Positions 14,265-15,892 of a DNA stretch of 15,892 nt are shown here, piece after piece. The position numbers and the translations under genes are program-made. How positions within the stretch are numbered: position 1 is the first letter of the stretch; each line of letters begins with the position of its first letter. The notes below the pieces were generated by a model. It was given only the letters and a program-made list of their open reading frames with translations. It was not told the DNA's origin and did no database searches. Source of the stretch: Thermoplasmatota archaeon (GTDB lineage Archaea > Thermoplasmatota > E2 > DHVEG-1); NCBI GenBank assembly GCA_022866015.1, contig JALHTX010000107.1, positions 1 to 15,892 of the forward strand, given 5' to 3'.

Positions 14265-15173
14265 ATGATTTCTAATAAGAATATTGGAAAAACAGTTATT
14301 GATTTAATTGGGAACACTCCGATGGTTAGAATAAACAAGCTTAATCCTAATCCTCATACGATTATTTATGCTAAACTTGAGGGTAACAACCCTGGGGGTA
14401 GTATTAAAGATAGAATTGCTCTTAAAATGATTGAACAAGCAGAATCAGAAGGCGAACTAGTAAAAGGTAAAACAATTATTGAGGCAACATCTGGTAACAC
14501 GGGCATTTCTCTTGCAATGATTGGTGTTGCAAAAGGGTACAATGTTGAAATTGTTATGAGTGAAGCAGTCTCTATAGAACGCAGAAAAATGATTAAAGCT
14601 TTTGGTGGAAATGTGATTTTAACTACTGCAGATAAAGGTACTGATGGCGCTATTTTGAAAGTCAAAGAACTTCGGGAAAAATATCCTGATAAATATTTTT
14701 GTACAGATCAATTTACAAATCATTACAATAAAATGGCTCATTATGAAACGACTGCTCGTGAAATTCTTGATCAAATCAGTGGAAAAATTGATTTTTTTGT
14801 TAGTGCAATCGGTACATCGGGAACAATTATGGGTGTAGGAAAATATCTAAAGGAATATAACCCTAATGTAAAAATTGTATGTGCTCATCCAGTAAAAGGC
14901 CATTATATACAAGGGCTTAAAAATATGGAGGAAGCAATTGTACCTGCTATTTATGATCCATCTATGATTGATATTGAGGTTATGGTCGATTCAGAAGATG
15001 CCTTTAAGATGACTAGGGAGCTTGCTAGAAAAGAAGGTATTTTTGCTGGTATGAGTAGTGGTGCTGCAATGCTTGCAGCAGTAGAGACTGCAAAAAAAAC
15101 TAATAGTGGTGTGATTGTTGTGATTTTCGCCGATCGTGGGGACAGATATCTAACAACAGATTTATTCAGTTAA
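14265..15173 (+). CDS. cysM: cysteine synthase, CysM-like PLP enzyme
   Basis: It replaces the activating group of an activated serine with sulfide (or thiosulfate) to make cysteine; in archaea the donor can be O-acetylserine or O-phosphoserine, and this cannot be decided here. The start chosen is ATG 14265, with GGTG eight bases upstream; a GTG at 14256 would add three residues. With this start the PLP lysine is K48 (NNPGGSIKDR), the substrate loop is ATSGNTGIS, and the phosphate loop is GTSGTIMGVG. The segments IQGLKNMEEAIVPAIYD, GIFAGMSSGAA and DRGDRYLTTDLF are more like CysM than CysK. Length of 302 fits CysM. The stop overlaps the ATG of the racemase gene by one base (TAATG). Confidence 0.93.
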   Translation: MISNKNIGKTVIDLIGNTPMVRINKLNPNPHTIIYAKLEGNNPGGSIKDRIALKMIEQAESEGELVKGKTIIEATSGNTGISLAMIGVAKGYNVEIVMSEAVSIERRKMIKAFGGNVILTTADKGTDGAILKVKELREKYPDKYFCTDQFTNHYNKMAHYETTAREILDQISGKIDFFVSAIGTSGTIMGVGKYLKEYNPNVKIVCAHPVKGHYIQGLKNMEEAIVPAIYDPSMIDIEVMVDSEDAFKMTRELARKEGIFAGMSSGAAMLAAVETAKKTNSGVIVVIFADRGDRYLTTDLFS

Positions 15174-15874
15174 TGGATTATGATATGAAAATAATCGGTC
15201 TTATAGGTGGAACAACCTGGATATCAACACTAGAATACTACAGAATTATTAATGAAACTGTTAATGAAAAACTTGGTGGTAAGCATTCAGCTAGTTGTAT
15301 TTTATACTCAGTTGATTATGAAGAAACAATTATTAAGAACTATGACAATTGGAATGAAATTGCAAAATCATTTATTTATGCTGCAAAAACATTAGAAAAA
15401 GCAGGTGCACAACTTATTATTATCTGCGCAAATACTATTCATAAAATAGCAGATGAAGTTGAAAATAGCATAAATATACCTTTTATTCACATAGCCGATG
15501 CCACAGGTGAAAAAATAAAAGAAAAAAACCTAAAAAAAGTTGGTCTACTTGGTACTAAATATACTATGAGTGAAGATTTTTATAAAAAGCGTTTAAACGA
15601 CAAATATGGCATTGAAACAATTATTCCAAGCAATCAGGATCAAGAAACAATAGATTATATTATATGTGAGGAACTAACCTTTAACATCATTAAAAAATCT
15701 TCAAAACAAAATTATATAAAAATAATTAAAAAACTAATATCAAATGGCGCAGAAGGAATAATTCTTGGTTGTACAGAAATACCACTTTTGATTAAAAGTA
15801 GTGGTATTGATATACCTATGTTTGATACAACAAGCATACATGCTAAAAAAGCAGTAGAATATTCGTTAAAATAG
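15173..15874 (+). CDS. aspartate/glutamate racemase family protein
   Basis: Family members invert the alpha carbon of an amino acid without PLP, with two cysteines acting as the two acid-base residues. Both are present: C85 in LIIICANTIHK and C200 in IILGCTEIPLL. The N-terminus IIGLIGGTTWISTLEYY is that of the aspartate racemase group. The 233 residues are a full length. The substrate (aspartate most likely; possibly cysteine-like or another) cannot be read from sequence. The ATG overlaps the cysM stop; a second ATG at 15185 would drop four residues (MDYD) and is equally possible, since neither has a clear ribosome binding site. In archaea D-aspartate is a known free amino acid. Confidence 0.9.
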   Translation: MDYDMKIIGLIGGTTWISTLEYYRIINETVNEKLGGKHSASCILYSVDYEETIIKNYDNWNEIAKSFIYAAKTLEKAGAQLIIICANTIHKIADEVENSINIPFIHIADATGEKIKEKNLKKVGLLGTKYTMSEDFYKKRLNDKYGIETIIPSNQDQETIDYIICEELTFNIIKKSSKQNYIKIIKKLISNGAEGIILGCTEIPLLIKSSGIDIPMFDTTSIHAKKAVEYSLK

Positions 15875-15886
15875 AGGATAACTAAG

Positions 15887-15892
15887 ATGATA
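15887..15892 (+). CDS. start of a further gene (only two codons visible)
   Basis: A GAGGAT ribosome binding site at 15874-15879, overlapping the racemase stop, is followed after seven bases by ATG at 15887. Only Met-Ile lies in the window, so the gene cannot be named, but it would extend the cupin-cysM-racemase unit. Confidence 0.45.

Noticed and set aside
14366..14665. Long antisense reading frames, for example inside cysM, trxB (10152-10427) and nrdR (6481-6774)
   Set aside because: Each lies fully opposite a gene with clear catalytic motifs, has no ribosome binding site and shows no protein-like pattern; shadows of the coding strand.

Overview
The window is an AT-rich stretch that looks archaeal. 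The strongest markers are deoxyhypusine synthase (hypusination of aIF5A, absent from most bacteria), HypA with the archaeal MHEWALAES start next to a HypB of the Mrp/MinD ATPase type known from Thermococcus, a stand-alone ThiI-like PP-loop protein, TATA-like elements about 25-35 bases before starts, and several genes without a Shine-Dalgarno sequence that could be leaderless. A euryarchaeal lineage, perhaps within Thermoplasmatota, fits, but I cannot fix the lineage from sequence alone. Several genes (nrdR, xth, peptidase M32, cysM) are of kinds common in bacteria.

Layout. 1-3504 (minus strand): dhs (deoxyhypusine synthase), an unrecognised winged-helix protein, then larE and larB of nickel-pincer cofactor synthesis; larB runs off the left edge. 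3585-5348 (plus): hypA, an alpha-solenoid protein of unknown function and an Mrp/MinD-type hypB, a tight operon for nickel insertion. 5402-6339 (plus): cutA overlapping a ThiI-like sulfurtransferase. 6341-9816 (plus): an oligo-T terminator, a promoter carrying two NrdR-box-like palindromes 31 bp apart, then nrdR, nrdD, a separate 48-residue gene carrying the glycyl-radical domain of NrdD, and nrdG. 9931-10851 (plus): thioredoxin reductase. 11018-13785 (minus): xth and an M32 carboxypeptidase as a coupled pair, a 25-base fragment resembling the 3' end of a tRNA, and a cupin. 13910-15874 (plus): a second cupin, a CysM-type cysteine synthase and an aspartate/glutamate racemase, with the start of another gene at the right edge.

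The genes fall into three themes: nickel metabolism (larB/larE and hypA/hypB on opposite strands), anaerobic deoxyribonucleotide synthesis with its own repressor and activase, and sulfur/thiol chemistry (larE, ThiI-like, trxB, cysM). The most notable observations are the split class III ribonucleotide reductase, in which the glycyl radical residue is on its own small gene behind a strong ribosome binding site, the tandem NrdR operator in an archaeal promoter, an abrupt change of synonymous codon style inside nrdD, and the solenoid protein wedged between hypA and hypB. No CRISPR array, insertion sequence, integrase or complete RNA gene was seen, and no stretch longer than 300 bases lacks a gene.
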